Source of the DNA: Corynebacterium marambiense
GTDB taxonomy: Bacteria > Actinomycetota > Actinomycetes > Mycobacteriales > Mycobacteriaceae
NCBI RefSeq assembly: GCF_016342275.1
Contig: NZ_JAEIOT010000005.1
Coordinates: 62,001-126,000 of the forward strand
Direction: 5' to 3'
Length of the DNA stretch: 64,000 nucleotides
A program made the position numbers and the translations under genes. The number at the start of each line of letters is the position of its first letter. Positions within the stretch are counted from its first letter, which is position 1. The notes beneath the pieces are model-generated. The model saw nothing but the letters and a program-made list of their open reading frames with translations. It made no database searches and was not told the DNA's origin. This document shows, piece by piece, positions 57,235-64,000 of the stretch.

Positions 57235-57270
57235 TGGAGTTCGACACGTACCCCCTGAACTCCACCACAA
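57235..57270 (+). other. tRNA-3'-end-like sequence, possible far attachment site of the island
   Basis: CTCCACCACAA (57260-57270) repeats the end of tRNA-Ala plus flank at 39718-39728 and is preceded by CCCCCTGAA, compared with CCCCTTAG in the tRNA, and further by GTTCGA. In addition TGGAGTTC (57235-57242) pairs with GAACTCCA (57257-57264). It may be a decayed attR or the rest of a different tRNA gene. No integrase gene is left in the island. Confidence 0.45.
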
Positions 57271-57276
57271 GAGAAA

Positions 57277-57317
57277 CCGCCGGCACCCAGTTCCCCGGGT
57301 GTCGGCGGCCTCTTTTT
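57277..57317 (+). terminator. Strong Rho-independent terminator at the island edge
   Basis: CCGCCGGCACCC (57277-57288) pairs with GGGTGTCGGCGG (57297-57308) with one G-U pair, followed by CCTCTTTTTC. It directly follows the tRNA-like end, as terminators follow RNA genes, and no plus-strand gene now reads into it. Confidence 0.75.
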
Positions 57318-57423
57318 CTGTCTCCGAGAGGTCACCGCTCCGGGCGTTCGCACGACGACCCGCACCGTGTGATCCCGGTGCGTGGGCGCGCTGCGGCACC
57401 CGGTTTTCCCGCGTGGTGCAGAT

Positions 57424-58269
57424 TCAGTGTTGTTCGGACCGTTTCTCCGGTCCTTCGTTCTCCGTACCCGGGCTCTCCGTGAGTTGGACGACCAACGGCG
57501 GTGTCCCGATGGTGATTCCGTTCTCGGCGAAGGAGCCCAGGACATGCTCGATCACCGCGTCTTGGGCTTCTTTGGTGTCGAGTTGTCGGGCGCTGGTCCA
57601 GAATCTCAGGTCCAGTTGTATTGTTCCGGTGCTGTCTACCTGTGAGAACAGTGCCTGGGCCGGTGGATCTGAGAGCACGCTGGGCAGTTCGCGGATGGCA
57701 TTCAGCGCGACCTCTCGGGCTGCGGTGAGATCGGTGCCGAGGGTGAGATTGAAGGCGACGGTGGAGCGGACGTACTCGAAGCCCGTCTGCACGGTGACGA
57801 TCTCGGAGTGCAGTGCGGAGTTTGGGATGAGGACCAATCGGCCGTCGAAGGTGCGGATCGCGGTGTGGGACAACTGCATCTCCACTACTGTTCCCGCGTG
57901 ATCCTTCAGCGATATCTGGTCGCCGACGCGGAATCGGTCACGGGCGAGGATGACCATTCCGGCGAACATGTTGCCCAGCACCGTCTGGAAGGCGATACCG
58001 ATCGCCAGGGAGAAGAGTCCGATTCCGCCGAGGATGTCGACGGGTTTGACGCTGGGGAAGACGATGGTCAGGGCCGCGCCGAGGGAGATGACGATCACTG
58101 CTGCCTGGACCAGGCCTGCGAACACCCGGCGGGAGGAGTCGCTGCGGCCCCGCCAGTGCAGGAATCGGGAGGTCGCCCAGTTCATGACTCGGGAGAGGAC
58201 ATAGCCGCACACGGCCACGGTGAGTCCGAGCAGCACCGCTTGCCAGGTGATCGGCGGTAGTTCGAGCAT
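57424..58269 (-). CDS. mscS: Small-conductance mechanosensitive channel, MscS family
   Basis: A 281-residue membrane channel. Three helices occupy about 8-120 (ITWQAVLLGLTVAVCGYVLS, LVQAAVIVISLGAALTIVF), with the third containing the family signature GGIGLFSLAIGIAFQTVLGNMFAGMVI. The beta domain has DRFRVGDQISLKDHAGTVVE and LVLIPNSALHSEIV, then the C-terminal alpha/beta domain. The frame is open to 58509, but ATG 58269 (MLELPPITW) with AAGGA upstream gives the usual length. It is the first core-like gene after the island. Confidence 0.9.
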   Translation of the reverse strand: MLELPPITWQAVLLGLTVAVCGYVLSRVMNWATSRFLHWRGRSDSSRRVFAGLVQAAVIVISLGAALTIVFPSVKPVDILGGIGLFSLAIGIAFQTVLGNMFAGMVILARDRFRVGDQISLKDHAGTVVEMQLSHTAIRTFDGRLVLIPNSALHSEIVTVQTGFEYVRSTVAFNLTLGTDLTAAREVALNAIRELPSVLSDPPAQALFSQVDSTGTIQLDLRFWTSARQLDTKEAQDAVIEHVLGSFAENGITIGTPPLVVQLTESPGTENEGPEKRSEQH

Positions 58270-58710
58270 CTGTCGGCGGTTCCTTCGCGTCGTCGGACGG
58301 GCCGGGGCAGGGATGGTCCCGATGATGCCAGGGTAACGGGGCGCGCCGCGCCTCCGCCAGGCAACGGAAAGGGGCTCCGCGCGGGGCGTGACGACGGTGG
58401 GAGGACCGCGGGGTCCGCCGGACCGGGCGGCCGGTGGTGACCGCAATCCGTGACGGGAGCCCGGGTGGAGGTGGCGGTCCGGGGGAGGGGATGATGCCCC
58501 GGCCAGCACGGGGTGCGGCGGAGACGCTGCTGCACACGAGCTGAATCACGCGGATGTCCGTGAATCCTCCTGTTTCCCGGCGGTGTCCCGCCTGAATGAG
58601 GTTGGGCAGTGATAGGTTCGGTGGAAACGAGACCGTTCCGTTACCCGTCGACAGAGGGCGGCGGCGATCACTCCGGTCCCGCGACAGACGAACCCAGGCA
58701 AGGAACCCAC
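58270..58710. other. Divergent promoter region mscS / galE
   Basis: About 440 GC-rich bases. The frames overlapping it are extensions of mscS or antisense to galE without coding support. The galE ribosome site (AAGGAAC) ends it. I see no clear promoter boxes; TGATAG at about 58609 is the only weak candidate. Confidence 0.45.
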
Positions 58711-59718
58711 ATGGACATTCTCATCACCGGCGGTGCAGGCTTCATCGGATCGACGGTCGGCTCCGCGTTGATGGAGCTCGGCCACAACGTCATCGTGCTG
58801 GACAACTTCTCCACCGGTCGGCGGGAGTTCGTCACGGATCGCACCGTGTACGAGGGGGATATCGCGGATCGGTCCGTGGTGGACCGGATCTTCACCGAAC
58901 ATCCGGATATCGCGGTAACGATCCACTGTGCGGCGTCGATCGTCGTTCCCGAGTCCGTTGCGGAGCCGATCAGGTACTACCGCAACAACGTCGAGGGCAC
59001 ACTCGAACTCGTTGATGCGTTGCTCGCCAATGGCTGCCAGCGGATCATCTTCTCGTCGTCGGCGTCGATCTACGCGGTTCGGGAGGACTTCGCGGTGGAC
59101 GAGGATTGCGACATCGCACCGACGAGCCCCTACGCACGCACGAAGGCCCACGTCGAGGGCATGTTGCAGGACATCGCCCACGGCACCGACCTGAAGGTTC
59201 TGTCCCTGCGTTACTTCAACCCGATCGGCGCCGACCCGAAGATGCGCACCGGGCTCCAGTTGGAGTTCCCCTCGCACGCCATGGGCAAGATGATCGAGGC
59301 GAAGAACGCGGGAAAGCCGTTCACCGTGACCGGTGTCGAGTGGCCGACCCGGGACGGGTCCGGAATCCGCGACTACATCCACGTCTGGGACCTCGCCCAG
59401 GCGCACTGCCGGGCCGTGGAGCGCTTCGACGACGTGGTCCCAGGTACCGATACCGAGAGCTCCTACCGGGTGATCAATCTCGGTACCGGTGACGGAACCA
59501 CCGTGTTCGAGCTGGCTGACGCCTTCTCCCGGGTCTCCGGTGAGAAGCTCGAGGTGGTCACCGGTCCACCGCGCCCGGGCGATGTCGCGGGTGCGTTCAC
59601 CCGGTCCAGCCGGGCGAAGGACGAACTGGGCTGGGTCGCGGAGCACTCCATCGACGAGGGGATCGCCGACACCCTGAAGTGGTTCGAGGTCCGCGGGAGT
59701 GTCCTCAAAGAGTTCTAA
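58711..59718 (+). CDS. galE: UDP-glucose 4-epimerase
   Basis: A 335-residue short-chain dehydrogenase-type enzyme that interconverts UDP-glucose and UDP-galactose, which supplies arabinogalactan and other wall sugars. It has GGAGFIGSTVG (NAD binding, 7-17), VLDNFSTG, the catalytic SSASIY Ser region, Tyr141 and Lys145 in SPYARTK, and LRYFNPIGADP. The segment ALMELGHNVIV is typical of GalE. It is full length. It follows galU functionally but lies 23 kb away. Confidence 0.92.
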   Translation: MDILITGGAGFIGSTVGSALMELGHNVIVLDNFSTGRREFVTDRTVYEGDIADRSVVDRIFTEHPDIAVTIHCAASIVVPESVAEPIRYYRNNVEGTLELVDALLANGCQRIIFSSSASIYAVREDFAVDEDCDIAPTSPYARTKAHVEGMLQDIAHGTDLKVLSLRYFNPIGADPKMRTGLQLEFPSHAMGKMIEAKNAGKPFTVTGVEWPTRDGSGIRDYIHVWDLAQAHCRAVERFDDVVPGTDTESSYRVINLGTGDGTTVFELADAFSRVSGEKLEVVTGPPRPGDVAGAFTRSSRAKDELGWVAEHSIDEGIADTLKWFEVRGSVLKEF

Positions 59719-59761
59719 GGATCGCCGGACCGTTGGGTCCGTGCGGGTTGGTGCCACCGGG

Positions 59762-59767
59762 TAGTCT
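59762..59767 (+). promoter_or_regulatory. Candidate -10 box, leaderless start of the doxX gene
   Basis: TAGTCT (TANNNT) ends 6 bases before the ATG at 59774; no Shine-Dalgarno site is present. Confidence 0.35.
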
Positions 59768-59773
59768 GTCGAT

Positions 59774-60178
59774 ATGGATAAACCGGTTGTCAGGGACGGC
59801 ATGCTGCTGGTGTTTCGCGCCATCCTCGGGCTGGTGTTCGTGGCCCACGGATGGGACAAGCTCTTCTTCACCGGCATCACCGAGACCACGGGACAGTTCA
59901 GTGCGGCTGGGGTGCCGCAGCCGAAGCTGTCGGCGTGGATCGCCGCGCTCGCGGAGCTCGTCGGTGGGGGGATGCTCGTCGTCGGCCTGCTTGCGACGTT
60001 CGCCGCTGCCGGGCTCGCACTGCTGATGGCCTGCGCATTCTATTTCGTCCACCTCGGGTCGACGGTGTTCGTCGCGGACGGGGGTTTCGAGTACGTCGTC
60101 GTGCTCATCGCCGCTCTGCTGGTGGTCGTGGTGTTCGGGCCGGGGCGCGCGAGCGTCGACGGGGTCCTGAGCAGATGA
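59774..60178 (+). CDS. DoxX family membrane protein
   Basis: A 134-residue protein with four membrane helices. DoxX features are GMLLVFRAILGLVFVAHGWD near the start, KLFFTGI, and AAGVPQPKLSAWIAALAELVGG followed by GLLATFAAAGLALLMACAFYF. In mycobacteria a DoxX protein is linked to thiol/oxidative-stress defence with SodA; whether that applies here is unknown. The stop overlaps the next start (ATGA), so the two genes are coupled. Confidence 0.88.
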   Translation: MDKPVVRDGMLLVFRAILGLVFVAHGWDKLFFTGITETTGQFSAAGVPQPKLSAWIAALAELVGGGMLVVGLLATFAAAGLALLMACAFYFVHLGSTVFVADGGFEYVVVLIAALLVVVVFGPGRASVDGVLSR

Positions 60179-60867
60179 TCGACTGCGCCGGGATCCAGCG
60201 GGCGTTGTCCGCCCGACTGGACGGTGAGCCCACGGGTATCGCCGATGACGTCGTTGATGCCCATGTCGCAGTATGCGTGGAGTGTCGGGCGTTCCTCGAC
60301 TCCGCGGCCGCACTAAACCGGCAGTTGAAGCTGTCCGCTGCCTCTGGTTCGGTGTCGATGGTTGCCCCGGACCTGTCGGAGACGATTCTGGCGGGTATTG
60401 AGCCTGAGGCCCGGCGCCGGGCCGCGACCCGGGCGTTCGGGCTGGCTCTGTCCCGGGTGGTTCTCGTCGGGCTCGGGATCGCCTATGTCATCTGGGCGAT
60501 CGTGCTCCTCGGGGACTCGGCGGCTGTGTCGGCGCCACCGGTTGATCCCCTCGTCGACACCTCTGTCACCGCCGGGCTGTTCGTCGACGCAGCGGCGGTG
60601 CGGCTCGCGCTCGCTTTCGGTCTGTTCTTCGCGGCGTGGCGTCCGCGGAATGTCGGGGGAATGGTGCCGGTCTACGGGGCGCTGTGGGCGTTCAGCTTCG
60701 GGTTCGCGACCAGGGACGTGGTGCTGGGGTACGCGAGCGGCTCCGATGTCTTCGGACTGGTTTTGCTGTTCCTCTCGGCCGTGGTTCTGCTGTGGACGTG
60801 GTTGTCTGATTTCGGCCTGGTGGCCATGGGTCGGGCGTGGCGCGCGGCGACCGCGAGACCCGATTAG
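60175..60867 (+). CDS. Membrane protein with N-terminal anti-sigma-type zinc finger
   Basis: A 230-residue protein. The N-terminus MIDCAGIQRALSARLDGE and then DAHVAVCVECRAFL forms the HxxxCxxC pattern of zf-HC2 anti-sigma factors. Instead of one membrane helix it has four or five (ALSRVVLVGLGIAYVIWAIV, AAAVRLALAFGLFFAAW, GLVLLFLSAVVLLWTWL). Such proteins are known next to DoxX genes in actinobacteria. No ECF sigma gene is adjacent, so it might sense redox state without a sigma partner. The ATG overlaps the doxX stop by 4 bases. Confidence 0.78.
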   Translation: MIDCAGIQRALSARLDGEPTGIADDVVDAHVAVCVECRAFLDSAAALNRQLKLSAASGSVSMVAPDLSETILAGIEPEARRRAATRAFGLALSRVVLVGLGIAYVIWAIVLLGDSAAVSAPPVDPLVDTSVTAGLFVDAAAVRLALAFGLFFAAWRPRNVGGMVPVYGALWAFSFGFATRDVVLGYASGSDVFGLVLLFLSAVVLLWTWLSDFGLVAMGRAWRAATARPD

Positions 60868-60983
60868 TCGCCTCCTGCGGAGCTGTGAGCATAGGGGGCC
60901 GTCGTGGCAGACTGGGGCCAGGTCCGATCGACGTTTTCGGATCCCGTTTACCTGAACTCGATTCCCCAGGAGCTGAGCACATC

Positions 60984-62228
60984 ATGAGTTTCGTCGATCA
61001 CGCCATCATCTGGCACGTCTATCCCATGGGGTTCACCGCGGCTCCGGTGCGACCGTGCGGCCCTGAGGAACGCGAACTCACCCACCGGTTGCCCGCCCTG
61101 ATTGACTGGCTCGACTACGCGGTGGGACTCGGATTCAACGCCATCCAGTTGGGGCCGGTATTCGAGTCGACGTCCCACGGCTACGACACCCTGGATTTCC
61201 ACCGTATCGACCCGCGGCTGGGGGATGACGGTGATTTCGACGACCTGATCGTTGCAGCCGCGGATCGCGGGGTGGGGATCCTTCTCGACGGGGTGTTCAA
61301 TCACGTCAGTAGCGAGCATCCGCTGGTTCAGCGGGCGCTCGCGGAGGGCCCGGAGGGCGAGTTCGCCGGCATGTTCCGGATTTCTTTCGATGGAGAAACC
61401 GCGTCCGCCGAGACGTTTGAGGGGCACGACGGGCTCGTCGAGTTCAACCACGGTGATCCCCGGGTCGCGGATCTGGTTACTGAGGTGATGCTCCACTGGC
61501 TGCGTCGCGGGATCGCTGGATGGCGGCTGGACGCGGTCTACGCGGTTCCCGCAGAGTTTTGGCGGTCCGTCCTGCCGCGCGTGCGGGAAGAATTCCCGGA
61601 AGCGTTCATCTACGGGGAGATGATCCACGGAGATTACGCCGCCTATGTGCAGCAATCCGGCGTCGATTCGATCACGGCCTATGAACTGTGGAAGGCGACG
61701 TGGAGTTCACTCAATGACGCGAACTTCTTCGAGCTCGAGTGGAGCCTGCGGCGGCATAACGACATGCTGGAGACCTTCCCGCCCTACACGTTCATCGGGA
61801 ACCATGACGTGACCCGGATCGCCACGAAGGTCGGCCCGGAGAAGGCGGCTGTTGCAGCTGCCGTTCTGTTCACCGTTGGCGGCGTCCCGGCGGTCTACTA
61901 CGGTGACGAGTTCGGGATGGAGGGGGAGAAGTACGAGCGGATCGGCGGCGACGACGAGGTCCGCCCGGCATTCCCGGCATCACCGGCTGACCTAGGGGAG
62001 TCTGGTGACTGGTTGCGCCGGTTGTACCACGATCTGATCAGTGTCCGCCGTAACCACTCCTGGCTCGTTCGTGCCCGGGTGGAAACGGTTGAGTTGTCGA
62101 ACACTGCGTACACCTACGACTGCGTCGGTGAGGGCGGCGAACGGCTCCGGGTCTCCCTCACCCTGGAACCGTCGCCGTCGGTGCGGATCACTCGCGATGG
62201 GGAAGAGATCTACCACTTCGGCCGGTGA
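60984..62228 (+). CDS. Alpha-amylase family (GH13) glycosidase
   Basis: A 414-residue cytosolic glycoside hydrolase with no signal peptide. GH13 catalytic residues are visible: nucleophile Asp183 (GWRLDAV), acid/base Glu212 (FIYGEMI) and Asp275 (GNHDV). Region I is DGVFNHVS. It resembles short maltogenic or oligosaccharide-acting enzymes of actinobacteria, and the B and C domains are reduced. The exact substrate cannot be told. I start at ATG 60984 because AGGAG lies 13 bases upstream and MSFVDHAIIWHVYPMGF is a typical GH13 beginning; the upstream extension is not family-like. Confidence 0.88.
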   Translation: MSFVDHAIIWHVYPMGFTAAPVRPCGPEERELTHRLPALIDWLDYAVGLGFNAIQLGPVFESTSHGYDTLDFHRIDPRLGDDGDFDDLIVAAADRGVGILLDGVFNHVSSEHPLVQRALAEGPEGEFAGMFRISFDGETASAETFEGHDGLVEFNHGDPRVADLVTEVMLHWLRRGIAGWRLDAVYAVPAEFWRSVLPRVREEFPEAFIYGEMIHGDYAAYVQQSGVDSITAYELWKATWSSLNDANFFELEWSLRRHNDMLETFPPYTFIGNHDVTRIATKVGPEKAAVAAAVLFTVGGVPAVYYGDEFGMEGEKYERIGGDDEVRPAFPASPADLGESGDWLRRLYHDLISVRRNHSWLVRARVETVELSNTAYTYDCVGEGGERLRVSLTLEPSPSVRITRDGEEIYHFGR

Positions 62229-62268
62229 CGGACGGTCCCGCCCACATCCGGGTGGGCGGTGATGAGTG

Positions 62269-63891
62269 TCACTTCCAGCTGCGGAGCCACATCAATGACT
62301 CGAAATGTGCCTCGGTGATGCGGAATCCATAGAGAATCGGCAGGAAGTAGAAGAACAGGGTGACCGTGAGCGCCAGATAGCAGATCACACCCAGACCACC
62401 CGTGGTGAGGTCCCGGGGGACGGGAAGTTCGGGGAATCGTGCCCTAACTGGTGTCCCGGCGTTAGCTATCTGGGCGAGAGTGATCCCGAGGAGGATGACC
62501 GTGAAGGGCACCATGGCAGTGGCGTAGAAGAAGTACATCTGCCGGTCGTAGGCGGCGAGCCACGGGAGCCATCCCGCCGCGAAACCGGTGATCGGGATCG
62601 CGAACCGGAGGTCACGTCGGATGATCAGGCACCAGACACCCCACAGGACAACGGGGACCGTTAGCCACCAGACGGCTGGGTTGCCGAAGAGAATGACCAT
62701 CCGCCGGCACGTATTGTCGCCGCAGCTGAGACCTGTCTGTGAGTAGTAGAGGATCGGTCGGGTGGCGGCCAGCCAGGACCAGGGCTTCGAGTCCCAGGGG
62801 TGACTGTGGCCGCTGGAGGTGGTCAACGAGGCGTGGAAATCGAGGACCCGGTGATGGTAATAGAGCCATCCGGCGAGTGCGTCGGGGAGTTTGGCCAGCG
62901 GGGAGTCCGCTGAGATGTCGCCGTTGACGGCCGAGTGCCGGTACACCCCTGTCTCTGAGGCGAACCATGCGCGCCAGCTCCAGGCGTAGACGAGGACCGG
63001 GACGACGACGATTGAGGCGAACGCCGGGATGGCGTCGCGGACGAGCATTCCCGAGAATGGGCGGGCGATGCGGTAGTGGTGGCGGAGCCAGATGTCCAGG
63101 CACACCGTCAGAACACCGAAGAAGGCCATGTAGTACAGTCCGGACCACTTGATGGAGAGCGTCAATCCGAGCAGGACGCCGCACCCGAAACGCCACCATC
63201 TGAACCCGACACGGGGGCCGAACGCGGAGGATATCGACTGGAGCGTTCCGTTCGTCCACTCCCGGTGGTAGCTGTCCCAGACCTGGGCGAAGTCCCTGGC
63301 GAGACAGTACGCCGCGGCGACGACGAAGAAGGCCTGGAAGATATCCAGCATCCCGAACCGGGAAGACACCAACAGTACCCCCTCGACGACGGCGAGGAGC
63401 CCGGCTGCGGCCGTTGCGACGGGAGAACCGGTGAGCCGTCGGGTCAGCGCCATCACGAGGACGACCGTCGCGACACCGAACACCGCTGTGCTCAATCGCC
63501 ACCCCATGGGGGTGTACCCGAAAAGCATCTCGCCGTAGGCGATGAGCTGTTTCGCCAACGGAGGGTGGACGACGAGCCCGTATCCGGGATTGGCTTCGAT
63601 GCCGCCGGTGACCGGATTACCGGCCGAGCGGACCATGTCCCATGCCTGGGGAACGTAGTGCTTCTCATCGAAGACCGGGGTGCCGTCGCCGGTAGCTGAG
63701 GTGAGTTTGAAAAAGCGGGTGATCAGCGCCAGCAGGCCGATGACCAGGAAGGTGTAGGTATCGGTACGGGTCCATGGGTGGGCCATCGGCCCCGTGGGTG
63801 GGGGGAGCTGAAAGCGGTGCTTGGCCCTTGGGATCGAAGGCGTCACGGTCCGTGGTCCGGCGGAAGAAGGTGGGGTGGGTGCATCGGTCAC
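62269..63891 (-). CDS. pmt: Polyprenyl-phosphate-mannose-protein mannosyltransferase
   Basis: A 540-residue GT39 membrane enzyme that transfers mannose from polyprenyl-phosphate-mannose to secreted proteins. It has 10-12 membrane helices. The first extracytoplasmic loop has DGTPVFDEKHYVPQAWD with the acidic Asp-Glu pair important for activity. Other PMT features are VHPPLAKQLIAYGEMLFGY, LSIKWSGLYYMAFFG and HSHPWDSKPWSWLAATRPI. GTG at 63891 gives the full-length start; a cytosolic Pro-rich N-terminus of 35 residues comes first. It matches mycobacterial Rv1002c in position next to rsmI. Confidence 0.94.
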   Translation of the reverse strand: MTDAPTPPSSAGPRTVTPSIPRAKHRFQLPPPTGPMAHPWTRTDTYTFLVIGLLALITRFFKLTSATGDGTPVFDEKHYVPQAWDMVRSAGNPVTGGIEANPGYGLVVHPPLAKQLIAYGEMLFGYTPMGWRLSTAVFGVATVVLVMALTRRLTGSPVATAAAGLLAVVEGVLLVSSRFGMLDIFQAFFVVAAAYCLARDFAQVWDSYHREWTNGTLQSISSAFGPRVGFRWWRFGCGVLLGLTLSIKWSGLYYMAFFGVLTVCLDIWLRHHYRIARPFSGMLVRDAIPAFASIVVVPVLVYAWSWRAWFASETGVYRHSAVNGDISADSPLAKLPDALAGWLYYHHRVLDFHASLTTSSGHSHPWDSKPWSWLAATRPILYYSQTGLSCGDNTCRRMVILFGNPAVWWLTVPVVLWGVWCLIIRRDLRFAIPITGFAAGWLPWLAAYDRQMYFFYATAMVPFTVILLGITLAQIANAGTPVRARFPELPVPRDLTTGGLGVICYLALTVTLFFYFLPILYGFRITEAHFESLMWLRSWK

Positions 63892-63989
63892 CCGACTGAG
63901 TCTATTGGTTGTGCTGCGGGTGCGACAGTACAGGTGGTCTCTTCCGGTGTGGTGGATGCACGGGGCGGGGGATGTGGGACACTTGGCTC

Positions 63990-64000
63990 ATGCAGTCCGA
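63990..64000 (+). CDS. Possible first codons of rsmI (cut by window end)
   Basis: ATG at 63990 starts a frame that runs out of the window after three codons. In corynebacteria and mycobacteria the 16S rRNA methyltransferase gene rsmI lies divergent from pmt here. This is inferred from gene order only. Confidence 0.3.

Noticed and set aside
39780..57300. Integrase or CRISPR array of the island
   Set aside because: No tyrosine or serine integrase catalytic domain (only one helix-turn-helix fragment) and no regularly spaced repeats were seen.

Overview
The window is a stretch of a high-GC actinobacterial chromosome, most likely Corynebacterium or a close relative. The evidence is a giant type I fatty acid synthase, an AmtR-type nitrogen regulator, the MprAB-PepD envelope-stress cluster, a gephyrin-like Glp / RimJ / GlpR cell-division operon, and a protein O-mannosyltransferase. 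Gene order (chorismate mutase - pcrA - M23 peptidase; moaB-like - mscL; 5-FCL - galU - moeA-like - rimJ) follows the corynebacterial/mycobacterial core.

Layout. 1-5227: 3' part of fas. 5553-10370: a type III restriction-modification pair (Res, Mod) lying between fas and pgi. 10653-18425: pgi, an aldehyde dehydrogenase, a small unknown gene, chorismate mutase, pcrA and a secreted M23 peptidase. 18766-23791: a DUF6350-like membrane protein, purN, purH and a citE-like lyase. 23806-25535: amtR and a nucleotidyltransferase-like protein. 25810-28237: two divergent groups of ribosomal protein genes (S18, S14, L33, L28 on the minus strand; L31 type B and L32 on the plus strand), separated by about 1 kb with no convincing gene. 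28495-32909: mprA-mprB-pepD-moaB plus a 62-residue protein. 32906-34863 (minus): mscL, a SAF-domain protein and 5-formyl-THF cyclo-ligase. 34949-39484: galU, then glp-rimJ-glpR. 39651: tRNA-Ala(CGC).

39780-57300 is a decayed genomic island directly downstream of the tRNA. It holds relics of IS481, IS630 and two IS3-family elements, a frameshifted trans-AT polyketide synthase, a dprA fragment, a broken DNA methyltransferase with a GHKL ATPase-nuclease (a dead restriction-like system), an intact BAAT-type thioesterase with a dead ABC ATPase, and unknown AT-rich genes. Nearly every gene here carries frameshifts or stop codons. A tRNA-3'-end-like sequence at 57235-57270 may mark the far boundary. 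From 57424 core-like genes resume: mscS, galE, doxX with a zinc-finger membrane protein, a GH13 amylase family gene, pmt, and possibly the first bases of rsmI.

Functionally the core part combines lipid, purine and sugar-nucleotide metabolism with envelope homeostasis (M23, MprAB-PepD, MscL, MscS, Pmt, GalU, GalE) and cell division (Glp/GlpR). Accessory DNA is concentrated in two places: the intact type III R-M pair and the tRNA-linked island, where most genes are pseudogenes.
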